64,000 nucleotides of DNA from Azospira restricta. Lineage in GTDB: Bacteria; Pseudomonadota; Gammaproteobacteria; Burkholderiales; Rhodocyclaceae. Each line of letters starts with the position of its first letter. Within the stretch, counting starts at the first letter, position 1. Shown in pieces: positions 27,864 to 38,519 of this stretch. Where the stretch lies: NCBI RefSeq assembly GCF_016858125.1, contig NZ_CP064781.1, positions 1,621,501 to 1,685,500 on the forward strand, given 5' to 3'. A program made the translations under genes and the position numbers. Below the pieces are notes generated by a model that did not search any database, was not told the DNA's origin, and saw nothing but the letters and a program-made list of their open reading frames with translations.

Positions 27864-28271
27864 ATGAAGACCCTCAAGACCCTCGTCGCCGCCGTTGCCC
27901 TGACCGTGCCGCTGTTCGCCGCCGCGCAGACCGCCTCGACGCCGCGCATCGATGCCCGCCAGGACCGCCAGGAGGCGCGCATCGACCGCGGCGTGCAGTC
28001 CGGCGCGCTGACCGAGAAGGAGGCGGCGAAGCTCGACCGCGGCCAGACGCACGTGCAGAACCTGGAGAACAGGGCGGTGTCCGACGGCGCCGTGACGACC
28101 AGGGAGCGGGCGCGCATCGAGCATGCGCAGGACGTGCAGAGCCAGCGCATCTACCGCGAGAAGCACGACCGCCAGCACGACTTCAACCACGACGGCCGCC
28201 AGGACCGCCCGCGCCAGGCCTTGCGCCAGGAGCATCGCAACGCCGGCCAGCACCGCGGCCCGAACCGCTGA
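27864..28271 (+). CDS. Small secreted basic protein, unknown function
   Basis: 135 residues with a signal peptide (1-22, ending LFAAAQ). The mature part is highly charged and helical, rich in Arg, Asp and Gln, with two related segments (RIDRGVQSGALTEKEAAKLDRGQ and RAVSDGAVTTRERARIEHAQ). A stretch DFNHDGRQDRP near residue 110 resembles a dockerin/EF-hand calcium loop but is short. GGAGA lies upstream of the ATG. I do not recognise a characterised family. Confidence 0.7.
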   Translation: MKTLKTLVAAVALTVPLFAAAQTASTPRIDARQDRQEARIDRGVQSGALTEKEAAKLDRGQTHVQNLENRAVSDGAVTTRERARIEHAQDVQSQRIYREKHDRQHDFNHDGRQDRPRQALRQEHRNAGQHRGPNR

Positions 28272-28303
28272 GCGCGCGGGCCGGCGTCCGCCGGCCGCCC
28301 GGC

Positions 28304-28347
28304 AAGGCCCGCCGGCCGCTGGCGACAGCGCGGCGGGCCTTGTTTTT
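28304..28347 (+). terminator. Intrinsic terminator before alaS
   Basis: AAGGCCCGCCG (28304-28314) pairs perfectly with CGGCGGGCCTT (28331-28341), followed by TGTTTTT. It ends the transcript of the small secreted protein. Confidence 0.8.
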
Positions 28348-28351
28348 CCGG

Positions 28352-28357
28352 TAAAAT
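28352..28357 (+). promoter_or_regulatory. Putative -10 element of alaS
   Basis: TAAAAT, 53 nt before the alaS ATG and immediately after the terminator. The context GGTAAAATCGCCG closely resembles GGTAAAATGGCG before purB and GGTAAAATGCCG before the Nudix gene at 43701. No clear -35. Confidence 0.35.
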
Positions 28358-28409
28358 CGCCGCTTTGCTTCTTGCCGCCCGCATTGGGTTAATTTTTGGG
28401 CCTCCGCCG

Positions 28410-31030
<2,621 letters not shown>

Positions 31031-31031
<1 letters not shown>

Positions 31032-31333
31032 TGCGCGCCGTCGTCGTCGCCTTCGCGCTGGCGGCCGCTTCCGCCGCCGCCGGGGCCGAGCTCGACCGCA
31101 CGCCGCTGGCGGCGACGACCGCACAGGGCGATGCGGTGCGCCTCCATCCCAACGGCCGCTGGGAGTTCGTCGACGCCGAGAAGGCGGCGCAGGCGCGCGA
31201 ACTCGCCGCGCAGTACCCGGAGAACCGGGTTCGCCCGGTCGATGCGCAGGGCGGCGCCTTCGGCATCGGCCGCACGATCATGCCCGGCGACAAGGACTAC
31301 AACCGGGGTTCGCTCTCCGGCAAGGGCCGCTGA
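31031..31333 (+). CDS. Small secreted hypothetical protein
   Basis: 100 residues with a signal peptide (about 1-19, ASAAAGA). The short mature part includes GDAVRLHPNGRWEF, a phrase seen in small periplasmic proteins of this group, and ends GRTIMPGDKDYNRGSLSGKGR. The ATG overlaps the alaS stop by 1 nt, so it is co-translated with alaS. Function unknown. Confidence 0.65.
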
Positions 31334-31373
31334 CCCTGACGGGCGCGGTCGCCATCACGAAACGGGCAAGGCA

Positions 31374-31799
31374 ATGAACATGGCTGTCGCCGACTGCGCG
31401 TCGATCCTCGTTTCCGACGTGCCGCGCATCGATGCGCAGCATCGTCGGCTGTTCGAGCTGGCCGCGACCTTCGCCGACGGCGGCGACCAGATCCGCATGA
31501 TGAAGTCGCTGGCGATCCTCTGCGACCACGTGAAGACGCATTTCCGCGAGGAAGAGGAGATGATGGCGGCCTGCGGCTTTCCCGGCCTCGACGAGCACCG
31601 GCGCCAGCACGGCGAATGCCGGAGGATGCTGGTCGAACTGCTGGCGCGGGCGATGACGATGAGCCTCGACCAGATCGCCGACGAGGTGCAGCGGCTGATC
31701 CACGGCTGGATCTACAACCACATCCTGACCGCCGACTGCGCGTATGCGGTCTACCTGAAGGCGATGCCGGATCGCGCGTCGACGGCGCCGGCCGGGTGA
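31374..31799 (+). CDS. Hemerythrin domain protein
   Basis: 141 residues. It has the hemerythrin metal-binding pattern in shorter form: VPRIDAQHRRLFELA, HVKTHFREEEEMMAACGFPGLDEHRRQH, and a final helix with WIYNHILTADCAYAVYL. It is a diverged relative of the bacteriohemerythrin at 10242, probably binding a di-iron centre. Likely roles are O2 or NO sensing or transport; the sequence does not settle which. Its TGA overlaps the start of the pseudouridine synthase gene. Confidence 0.85.
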   Translation: MNMAVADCASILVSDVPRIDAQHRRLFELAATFADGGDQIRMMKSLAILCDHVKTHFREEEEMMAACGFPGLDEHRRQHGECRRMLVELLARAMTMSLDQIADEVQRLIHGWIYNHILTADCAYAVYLKAMPDRASTAPAG

Positions 31800-32488
31800 A
31801 CGCCTGCGCCGCCGCGGCGACGACCGTGCACAGCCTTCCCTATTCCGCGCCGCCGGATACCGGCCTCGACGTCGTCCATGCCGACGCCGCGCTGCTCGTG
31901 CTGAACAAGCCGGGCGGCCTGCTCTCGGTGCCCGGGCGCGGCCCCGGCAAGGACGACTGCCTGGCCCGCCGCGCGCAGGCCGTCTATCCCGACGCGCTGA
32001 TCGTGCACCGGCTGGACATGGAGACCTCCGGGCTGATCGTGCTTGCCCGTGGCGCCGAGATGCAGCGCCGGCTGAGCGCCGCCTTCCAGTCGCGGCAGGT
32101 GGACAAGGGCTACGTCGCGGTGGTCGACGGTCGGCTCGCCGAGGCCGCCGGCACGATCGACCTGCCGCTGGTCGCCGACTGGCCGAACCGGCCGCGGCAG
32201 AAGGTCGACCACGAACTCGGCAAGCCCTCGCTGACGCGCTGGCGCCGCCTCGCCTACGACCCGGCGCAGGACGCGACCCGCGTCGCGCTCGCGCCGGAGA
32301 CCGGCCGCTCGCACCAGCTGCGCGTGCACCTGCTGGCGCTCGGCCACCCGATCCTCGGCGACGCGCTTTATGCGCCGCCGGCGGCGCAGGCGAAGGCGCC
32401 GCGCCTGCTGCTGCATGCCGATACCCTCGCCTTCGCGCATCCGCAGAACGGCGCGCCGCTGGCTTTCGCCTGCCCGGCGCCGTTCTGA
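31796..32488 (+). CDS. RluA-family pseudouridine synthase (RluA-like)
   Basis: 230 residues, without an S4 domain, as in E. coli RluA (219). The catalytic motif HRLDMETSGL carries the essential Asp; NKPGGLLSVPGRGPG and ETGRSHQLRVHLLALGHPILGDALY are family blocks. It would isomerise uridine in 23S rRNA and/or tRNA. GTG at 31796 overlaps the hemerythrin stop (GTGA). RluA specificity (23S U746, tRNA U32) is inferred from the small size and motif context. Confidence 0.88.
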   Translation: MNACAAAATTVHSLPYSAPPDTGLDVVHADAALLVLNKPGGLLSVPGRGPGKDDCLARRAQAVYPDALIVHRLDMETSGLIVLARGAEMQRRLSAAFQSRQVDKGYVAVVDGRLAEAAGTIDLPLVADWPNRPRQKVDHELGKPSLTRWRRLAYDPAQDATRVALAPETGRSHQLRVHLLALGHPILGDALYAPPAAQAKAPRLLLHADTLAFAHPQNGAPLAFACPAPF

Positions 32489-32519
32489 CCCCGCCGGCCG
32501 TTGCGCGCGGGCTTTCGCC

Positions 32520-32984
32520 TCAAGGCTTGGCCTGCGTCGTCGGCTTGCCTTCTTCGCCGACGAACAACACCAGCAGCTTCACCGGCTTGTCGGTTTTGTT
32601 GAACGCCTGGTGCCAGCGTCCGATGCTTTCGAGGAAGGCCTCTCCGGTCTTGTAGCGTCGCACGTCCTTGCCTTCGGTCTGGACTTCGAGTTCGCCCTCC
32701 ATGACGTAGACGAAGACGGGAACCGGGTGCTGGTGCAGTGCAGTGCGGCCACCGGCCTCCAGCGTGCCGACCACCGATACGATCTCCGGCTTGTCCGACC
32801 GCGGATAGGCGATCGCGTCGCCGTCTGCCGTCTTGCCGCCCTTCAGCAGCGGCGCCGTCTTGAAGCCCTTGGGCAGCGCCGCGCTTTCCTCGGCCCAGGC
32901 CGCAGCCGGGGTGAGCAGCAGGATGGCGGTTCCGGCCAGTGCGGAAAGCGTTTGCGTACCGATTTGTCGATAGATTTTCTTCAT
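32520..32984 (-). CDS. Secreted cupin-domain protein
   Basis: 154 residues with a signal peptide (1-31, ending AAAWA). The cupin fold is shown by TLEAGGRTALHQHPVPVFVYVMEGELEV and GEAFLESIGRWHQAFN, in which histidines likely bind a metal. It is periplasmic by signal peptide. An open frame continues upstream, but the ATG at 32984 with the signal peptide is the sensible start. The 292-nt gap to the divergent flavin reductase gene holds nothing I can assign apart from a TAGAAT -10-like hexamer at 33240-33245. Confidence 0.82.
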   Translation of the reverse strand: MKKIYRQIGTQTLSALAGTAILLLTPAAAWAEESAALPKGFKTAPLLKGGKTADGDAIAYPRSDKPEIVSVVGTLEAGGRTALHQHPVPVFVYVMEGELEVQTEGKDVRRYKTGEAFLESIGRWHQAFNKTDKPVKLLVLFVGEEGKPTTQAKP

Positions 32985-33276
32985 GACTGACTCCTGTTGG
33001 GGGATGGATGGGATCGCGCCGTAGCCGCAGGGGCTTGCAATCCTCTCGACGAACTGGGGGGAAGTGCCGGCAGGCGGAGTCGCCGTTCGCCACGCGGCGA
33101 TTGCGGCGTCCGCTGGCGGTGACGACGTTCTGGTTCTAGGTGCGGCGACCGGCAGAGTCAAGGCGAGGTCGTCGATACCGGAGCGGATCCCGCGCAATCG
33201 CCGGGGGGGACGTCGGTCGCCGCTTGCCGCCATGCGGGGTAGAATTTTTCCGTTGCCGACGATGGAAGGACGGAGC

Positions 33277-33813
33277 ATGGCCAAGCGCAGCTTTCCCCTT
33301 GCCCGGGTCTATACCCTGCTCGAACCCGGCCCGGTGGTGCTGGTCACCACCGCCGGTCGCGACGGTCCGGACGTGATGGCGATGTCCTGGCACACGATGT
33401 TGGAATTCGAGCCGCCGCTGGTCGGCTGCGTGATCAGCAACCGCGACTACAGCTACGGCAGGATCAAGCGCTCGCGCGAATGCGTGCTCAACATCCCGAC
33501 CGTCGAGCTCGCCGCGCAGGTGGTCGGCTGCGGCAACACGACCGGCGCCGAGGTCGACAAGTTCGCCCGCTTCGGCCTCACCGCGAAGCCGGCGAAGAAA
33601 GTCGCGGCGCCGCTGATCGCCGAGTGCTACGCCAGCCTCGAATGCCGCGTCGCCGACACGCGGGCGGTGAACCGCTACGGCTTCTTCGTGCTCGAGGTGG
33701 TGCAGGCCTGGGTCGATCCGGCGGTGAAGGCGCCGCAGACGATCCACCATCGCGGCAAGGGCCGCTTCATGGTCGCCGGTGACGAGATCCGGCTGCCGTC
33801 GAAGATGAAGTAG
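33277..33813 (+). CDS. Flavin reductase family protein (FMN-binding split barrel)
   Basis: 178 residues. MSWHTMLEFEPPLVGCVISNRDYSYGRIKRSRECVLNIP and GNTTGAEVDKFARFGL follow the flavin reductase/FMN-binding split-barrel pattern. Members reduce FMN with NAD(P)H, often for a partner oxygenase; no oxygenase gene is adjacent. CGGAG precedes the ATG at 33277. The gene is followed after 26 nt by the deoxyinosine glycosylase gene. Confidence 0.88.
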   Translation: MAKRSFPLARVYTLLEPGPVVLVTTAGRDGPDVMAMSWHTMLEFEPPLVGCVISNRDYSYGRIKRSRECVLNIPTVELAAQVVGCGNTTGAEVDKFARFGLTAKPAKKVAAPLIAECYASLECRVADTRAVNRYGFFVLEVVQAWVDPAVKAPQTIHHRGKGRFMVAGDEIRLPSKMK

Positions 33814-33839
33814 GCACCGCGCGTACAGGAGGCACGAGC

Positions 33840-34487
33840 ATCGCCACGAAGGGAAACGGAAAGGCGGGAAGGCCGCCGGCGGACGTCGTACAGAGCTTCC
33901 CGCCGGTCGCCGACGCCGGCGCGCGGGTACTGATCCTCGGCAGCATGCCCGGCGTCGCCTCGCTCGTCGCCGGCCGCTACTACGCGCATGCGCGCAACGC
34001 CTTCTGGCCGCTGATGGGCGCGCTGCTCGGCTTTGCCGCCGATGCCCCGTACGCGGCGCGCACCGCGGCGCTGCGCGCGGCCGGCGTCGCGCTGTGGGAC
34101 GTGCTGCATACCTGCGCGCGCGCGGGCAGCCTGGATGCGATGATCGACCGCGACAGCGCGGTGGCGAACGACCTGCCGGCCTTTTTCGCTGCCCACCCGC
34201 GGGTGCGCCACGTGTTCTTCAACGGTGCCGCCGCCGAGGACTGCTTCCGCCGCCACGTGCTGCCGCATCTGGCGGCCGGCGGCGCGCTGCGGCTCGCGCG
34301 CCTGCCCTCGACCAGCCCGGCCAACGCCGCATTTTCGTTCGAGCAGAAGCTGGCGGTCTGGCGCGCGGCGCTGTCGCCGCTGCTGGCCGACGATGAGAGA
34401 ATGCCGGCTCGACAGGAGGAACCCCGATGCAACACTTCGCCAGCGACAACTACGCCGGAATCTGCCCGGAAGCGCTCGCCGCGCTGA
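33840..34487 (+). CDS. DNA-deoxyinosine glycosylase (UDG superfamily), apparent ATC start
   Basis: The family core is plain: SFPPVADAGARVLILGSMPGVASL, YYAHARNAFWPLMGALLG, VALWDVLHTCARAGSLDAMI and LPSTSPAN, as in uracil/hypoxanthine DNA glycosylases that remove deaminated bases. Family members begin 10-20 residues before SFPP, yet no ATG, GTG, TTG or CTG is in frame between the upstream gene and residue VLILG. An AGGAGG at 33827-33832 sits 7 nt before ATC (33840) in AGC-ATC-GCC, so ATC may be the start, or an ATG has been lost or misread. The ATG at 33945 would delete the first strand. The 3' end overlaps ltaE by 61 nt. Confidence 0.75.
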   Translation: MATKGNGKAGRPPADVVQSFPPVADAGARVLILGSMPGVASLVAGRYYAHARNAFWPLMGALLGFAADAPYAARTAALRAAGVALWDVLHTCARAGSLDAMIDRDSAVANDLPAFFAAHPRVRHVFFNGAAAEDCFRRHVLPHLAAGGALRLARLPSTSPANAAFSFEQKLAVWRAALSPLLADDERMPARQEEPRCNTSPATTTPESARKRSPR

Positions 34488-35452
34488 TCGCCGCCAACGC
34501 CGGGCACGCGCCGGCCTACGGCGACGACGACTGGACGCGGCGCGTCTCCGACCGCCTGCGCGCGCTGTTCGACACCGACTGCGACGTCTATTTCGCGTTC
34601 AACGGCACCGCCGCCAACTCGCTGGCGCTGGCCTCGCTGTGCCAGAGCTACCACAGCGTCGTCTGCCACGAGCTGGCGCACGTCGACACCGACGAATGCG
34701 GCGGCCCGGAATTCTTCTCCAACGGCTCCAAGCTGCTGCCGGCCAAGGGCGAGCACGGCAAGCTGACGCCGGAGGCGGTGCGCGAGGTGGTCGCGCGGCG
34801 CAGCGACATCCACTACCCGAAGCCGCGCGTGGTGACGCTGACGCAGGCGACCGAGGTCGGCACCGTCTATCGCGTCGACGAGATCGCCGCCATCGCCGAC
34901 CTCGCGCACGCCAGCGGCCTGCGCGTGCACATGGACGGCGCGCGCTTCGCCAACGCAGTGGCCGCGCTCGGCGTTTCGCCGGCGGAGATCACCTGGCGCG
35001 CCGGCGTCGACGTGCTGTGCTTCGGCGGCACCAAGATGGGTCTGCCGGTCGGCGAGGCGGTGGTGTTCTTCGACCGCGCGCTGTCCGAGGACTTCGCCTG
35101 GCGCTGCAAGCAGGCCGGGCAGCTGGCGTCGAAGATGCGCTTCCTGTCGGCGCCCTGGCTGGGCATGCTGGAGGACGGCGCCTGGCTGCGCCACGCCGCG
35201 CACGCCAACGCGATGGCACGGCGGCTGGCCGACGGGCTGGCGGCGATCCCGGCGGCGCGGCTGCTGTTCCCGGTCGAGGCCAACGGCGTCTTCGCCGAAC
35301 TGCCGCCGGCGCTGATCGACGGCCTGCGCGCGCGCGGCTGGCGCTTCTATACCTTCATCGGCGCCGGCGGCGCGCGCTTCATGTGCGCCTGGGACACGCA
35401 GCCGGACAGCGTCGACGCGCTGCTCGCCGACCTGCGGGAACTGGCGGGGTGA
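34427..35452 (+). CDS. ltaE: Low-specificity L-threonine aldolase
   Basis: 341 residues, a PLP fold-type I enzyme. The Schiff-base lysine is K203 in LCFGGTKMGLPVGE, and FNGTAANSLAL, HVDTDECGGPEFFSNGSK and HMDGARFANA are aldolase blocks. It cleaves threonine/allo-threonine to glycine and acetaldehyde. The start (MQHFASDNYAGICPEAL) lies inside the end of the glycosylase gene, with GGAGGA upstream. The GTGA stop overlap with the following Nudix gene suggests coupling. Confidence 0.93.
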   Translation: MQHFASDNYAGICPEALAALIAANAGHAPAYGDDDWTRRVSDRLRALFDTDCDVYFAFNGTAANSLALASLCQSYHSVVCHELAHVDTDECGGPEFFSNGSKLLPAKGEHGKLTPEAVREVVARRSDIHYPKPRVVTLTQATEVGTVYRVDEIAAIADLAHASGLRVHMDGARFANAVAALGVSPAEITWRAGVDVLCFGGTKMGLPVGEAVVFFDRALSEDFAWRCKQAGQLASKMRFLSAPWLGMLEDGAWLRHAAHANAMARRLADGLAAIPAARLLFPVEANGVFAELPPALIDGLRARGWRFYTFIGAGGARFMCAWDTQPDSVDALLADLRELAG

Positions 35453-35943
35453 GCGGCGCACGCTTCTGCCGCGCCTGCGGCGCCGCGCTGGAGACGCTGC
35501 CGCTCGCCGGCCGCCTGCGCCTGGTGTGCGCCGCCGGCTGCGGCCACGTCGAATGGAACAATCCGCTGCCGGTGGTGGCGGCGCTGGTCGAACGCGACGG
35601 GCGTATCGTGCTGGCGCGCAACGCGGCCTGGGCGGAGGGGACGTTCGGCCTGATCAGCGGCTTCCTGGAGGCCGGCGAGTCGCCGGAAGACGCCGTGGCG
35701 CGCGAGGTGGCGGAGGAGCTGGGGCTGGTCGCGGAGGCGGTCGCGCTGATCGGCGTCTATCCGTTCGAGCGCCGGAACGAGGTGATCATCGCTTACCACG
35801 TCGTCGCCGCCGGCGAGATCGTGCTCAACGAGGAACTGGCCGAAGTCCGCCTGATCGATCCGGAGAAGCTGCGCGCGTGGGATTTCGGCACCGGCCTCGC
35901 GGTGCGCGACTGGCTGGCGCGGCAGGCGTCCGCGCGCGGCTGA
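35449..35943 (+). CDS. Nudix hydrolase with N-terminal zinc ribbon
   Basis: 164 residues. An N-terminal zinc ribbon (FCRACGAALE with LVCAAGCGHVEWNNP) precedes a complete Nudix box, GFLEAGESPEDAVAREVAEELGL. This architecture resembles NudC-type and related nucleotide diphosphatases, but the protein is shorter than NudC and lacks its N-terminal domain. GTG at 35449 overlaps the ltaE stop by 4 nt. Substrate unknown. Confidence 0.88.
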   Translation: MSGARFCRACGAALETLPLAGRLRLVCAAGCGHVEWNNPLPVVAALVERDGRIVLARNAAWAEGTFGLISGFLEAGESPEDAVAREVAEELGLVAEAVALIGVYPFERRNEVIIAYHVVAAGEIVLNEELAEVRLIDPEKLRAWDFGTGLAVRDWLARQASARG

Positions 35944-35966
35944 GGCGATCGCCCGGCGGCCGGCGC

Positions 35967-37199
35967 TCAGTCGTCGCCGGACTCGCCGTGGATCCAGGCC
36001 AGCGCGTCGACCAGGCTGCGGTTCAGCGCGTCGTGCGACAGCGCCGGCAGCTCGCCGAGCAGCGCGTCGCAGCCGTCCCAGTCGGCGGCGTCGAGGCGCT
36101 CGACCAGCGCCAGCAGCCGGCCCAGTTCGCCCTCGTGCGCCGCCAGCGCGTGGCGAACGTCGTCGACCACCGGGATCTGCGCCAGGATCTCGTCCATCGG
36201 CAGGCCCAGCGCGGCCGGCATCAAGGACATGATGCCGGCGAGGAAGGCTTCGTCGCCGAGCGTGCGCTTGCCCGGCGACAGGCGCCCGGCGAGGATTTCG
36301 AGCAGCCGGCCGCGCCCGGCCGCGAGCTGCAGCAGCGGGTTGCGCTCGGGGGCCTCGCCGCCGCCCGACGAGGCCATCAGCAGCAGCTGCAGCCAGCGTA
36401 GCAGCTGCTTGCGGCCGAGCACGGCGATCGCGTGGCGCAGCGAATCGACCTTGCGCACGACGCCGATGCCGACGGCGTTGACCAGGCGCAGCAGGTTGAC
36501 GGTGAGCCCCGGCTCGCGCTTGAAGTTCTCTTCGAGGTCGGTGCTGTCCGCCTCGCGCGCGACCAGGTTGAGCAGGCGGATGATGCCCAGCTGCGAGGCC
36601 GACAGCTGGCGGCCGCGGACGATCGTCGGGCGGGTGACGTAGTCGCCCTGGAAGAGCTGGCAGCCGGCCGCGCGGCAGCGCTCCATCTGCTCGCGCGTGC
36701 CCACGTTCCCGGCGAGGATCTGCAGCGGCAGCCCGGCCAGCCCACCGGCGAGCTCGGCGAGCCGTTCGGCGTTTTCCTGCGCGTCGATGGCGGCGATGTC
36801 GACCAGCGGCAGCAGCGCGTCGCTGCGTTCGTCGGGGCCGGCGTAGCGCGCCAGCGCCAGCGTGTAGCCGCGCTCGCGCAGCGTGCGGCAGCGCGCCAGC
36901 AGCGCGGCGTCGGCGGCGCCGGCGAAGTCGAGGGCAAGGACGATGCCGGCGGCCGGCTGCAGTTCGCTGAGGTCGTCGAGGACGAAGCGCTCGTCGGCGT
37001 CGATGCGGGCGCGCAGCGGCCCGAGCGCGGTGCCGAGGCCGAGCCCGGCCCAGGCGGCGCCGACGACGCCGGCGGAGGCCGCCGACTGCCCGGGGCCGCG
37101 GAAGCGCAGCGCGTAGCCGACCAGCTGCTGCGCGCGGTCGAGGATCGGCTGGCGGCCGATCAGCAGCGGGCGGGGCAGGGGCGGGGTGGCGGTGTCCAT
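35967..37199 (-). CDS. EAL-HDOD protein with ablated EAL active site
   Basis: 410 residues: an EAL-like domain (1-200) then HDOD (about 205-400; AIAVLGRKQLLRWLQLLLMA, DEAFLAGIMSLMPAALGLPMDEIL). It is a paralogue of the next gene upstream (37214-38488). The EAL catalytic residues are gone: GYALRFR replaces GYExLxR, TLALARYAGP replaces LALDDFG, and the KxD strand reads AAIDAQE. It therefore should not hydrolyse c-di-GMP. It lies 14 nt downstream of its paralogue and is probably cotranscribed. Likely a signalling scaffold. Confidence 0.88.
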   Translation of the reverse strand: MDTATPPLPRPLLIGRQPILDRAQQLVGYALRFRGPGQSAASAGVVGAAWAGLGLGTALGPLRARIDADERFVLDDLSELQPAAGIVLALDFAGAADAALLARCRTLRERGYTLALARYAGPDERSDALLPLVDIAAIDAQENAERLAELAGGLAGLPLQILAGNVGTREQMERCRAAGCQLFQGDYVTRPTIVRGRQLSASQLGIIRLLNLVAREADSTDLEENFKREPGLTVNLLRLVNAVGIGVVRKVDSLRHAIAVLGRKQLLRWLQLLLMASSGGGEAPERNPLLQLAAGRGRLLEILAGRLSPGKRTLGDEAFLAGIMSLMPAALGLPMDEILAQIPVVDDVRHALAAHEGELGRLLALVERLDAADWDGCDALLGELPALSHDALNRSLVDALAWIHGESGDD

Positions 37200-37213
37200 C
37201 GTCGCGCGGAGTC

Positions 37214-38488
37214 TCAGTCGTTGCCGGCGTCGCGGCCGATCTCGTTGGCCCAGGCCAGCGCCTGCGCGATCGCGGCATTGAGCCCCGCCGGCGTGATGCC
37301 ATAGAGCCCCGGCAGCAGCGCCGCGACCGCCGCCGGGTCGCCGCCCTCGCTGGTCTCGGCCAGCGCGAGCAGGCGGCCGAGCGTGCCCGGGCGCTCCGCG
37401 CCGGGGGCGGCGGCGAGCGCCTGCGCCATCGCCGGCGGCACCGGCAGCTGGGCGAGGATGTCTTCGATCGCTTGGCCGAGCAGCGCCGGCATCAGCGACA
37501 TGATGCCGGTCATAAAGGCCTGGTCGGGGAGGTCGGCAGCACGGCCGCGCAGCTTGTCGGCGAGCAGCTCCATCAGCCGCCCGCGCGTCGCGGCGAGCTG
37601 CAGCAGCGGCGTCACGCCGCCGCCCTGCGGGTTGGCGAAGAGCAGCAGCTGCAGCCAGCGCTGCAGCTGGCGGCGGCCGAGCATGGTGATCGCGTGGCGC
37701 AGCGAGGTGATGCGCGTGCGCACGCCGCAGGCGACCGAGTTGGTCAGCCGCAGCAGGTTCACGGTGAGGCCGGGCTGGCCCTTGAACACCTGCTCCAGTT
37801 CGGCGGTCTCGGCGTCTTCCAGCAGCAGCTGCGTCAGCCTGAGCAGCGCCAGCTGGGAGTGGTCGAGCTTGCGGCCGGCGATGATCGTCGGCCGCGCGAA
37901 GTAGTAGCCCTGGAATAGCTCGAAGCCCAGCTCGCGGCAGAATTCCATCTGCTCCTTCGAGTCCACCTTCTCGGCCAGCAGCCGGGCGCCGGTCGGTCGG
38001 ACGCGGTCGACGATCGTGCGCACCTGGTCCGGTGACAGCGGCTGCAGGTCGACCTTGACCACGTCGACCAGCGTCAGCAGCTCGTCGTAGTCGTCGTCGA
38101 GCCCGACGACGTCGTCGAGCGCGAGCTGGAAGCCCTTGTCCTTCAACTCGCGGACGCGGGCGACGACGGCCTCGTCGGGGGTGATCGTCTCGAGCAGTTC
38201 GAGCATCACCGCGTCCTTCGGCAGCAGCTCGATCATGTCGCTGAACAGGAAGTCGCGGTCGACGTTGATGAAGCCGCGGTAGGGGCCGAGCGCATCGCCG
38301 ACGGCGAGTTCGGAGAAGGCGTTGGTGACCACCGTCGCCGTCGCCTGCACCGGGTCCTCGACGTTGGCCGCGTTCTGCCGGCCGTTGCGGAACAGCAGCT
38401 CGTAGGCGAGCAGCTGCTGGCTGCGGTCGAGGATCGGCTGGCGGCCGAGGAAGAGCTCGCTGCTGCCGGCGTCGGCGGGGTCGGTCAT
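37214..38488 (-). CDS. EAL-HDOD protein (YuxH/CdgJ-like)
   Basis: 424 residues, with an EAL domain (LFLGRQPILDRSQQLLAYELLFRNG; LALDDVVGLDDDYDELLTLVDVVKVDL; LAEKVDSKEQ) and a C-terminal HDOD domain (AITMLGRRQLQRWLQLLLFA). The Glu, Asp-Asp and Lys positions of the EAL core remain, though the overall site is shorter than in classical phosphodiesterases. Similar two-domain proteins affect motility and type IV pili. ATG at 38488. Downstream is a decayed paralogue, pointing to a tandem duplication. Confidence 0.88.
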   Translation of the reverse strand: MTDPADAGSSELFLGRQPILDRSQQLLAYELLFRNGRQNAANVEDPVQATATVVTNAFSELAVGDALGPYRGFINVDRDFLFSDMIELLPKDAVMLELLETITPDEAVVARVRELKDKGFQLALDDVVGLDDDYDELLTLVDVVKVDLQPLSPDQVRTIVDRVRPTGARLLAEKVDSKEQMEFCRELGFELFQGYYFARPTIIAGRKLDHSQLALLRLTQLLLEDAETAELEQVFKGQPGLTVNLLRLTNSVACGVRTRITSLRHAITMLGRRQLQRWLQLLLFANPQGGGVTPLLQLAATRGRLMELLADKLRGRAADLPDQAFMTGIMSLMPALLGQAIEDILAQLPVPPAMAQALAAAPGAERPGTLGRLLALAETSEGGDPAAVAALLPGLYGITPAGLNAAIAQALAWANEIGRDAGND

Positions 38489-38519
38489 GGTCGTCGTTCC
38501 GAGGGGGCGCTGCCCGATT

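Noticed and set aside
28160-28230. EF-hand/dockerin calcium loop (DFNHDGRQD) in the small secreted protein
   Set aside because: The loop is shorter than the 12-residue EF-hand and lacks flanking helices of the expected type, so I do not call a calcium site.
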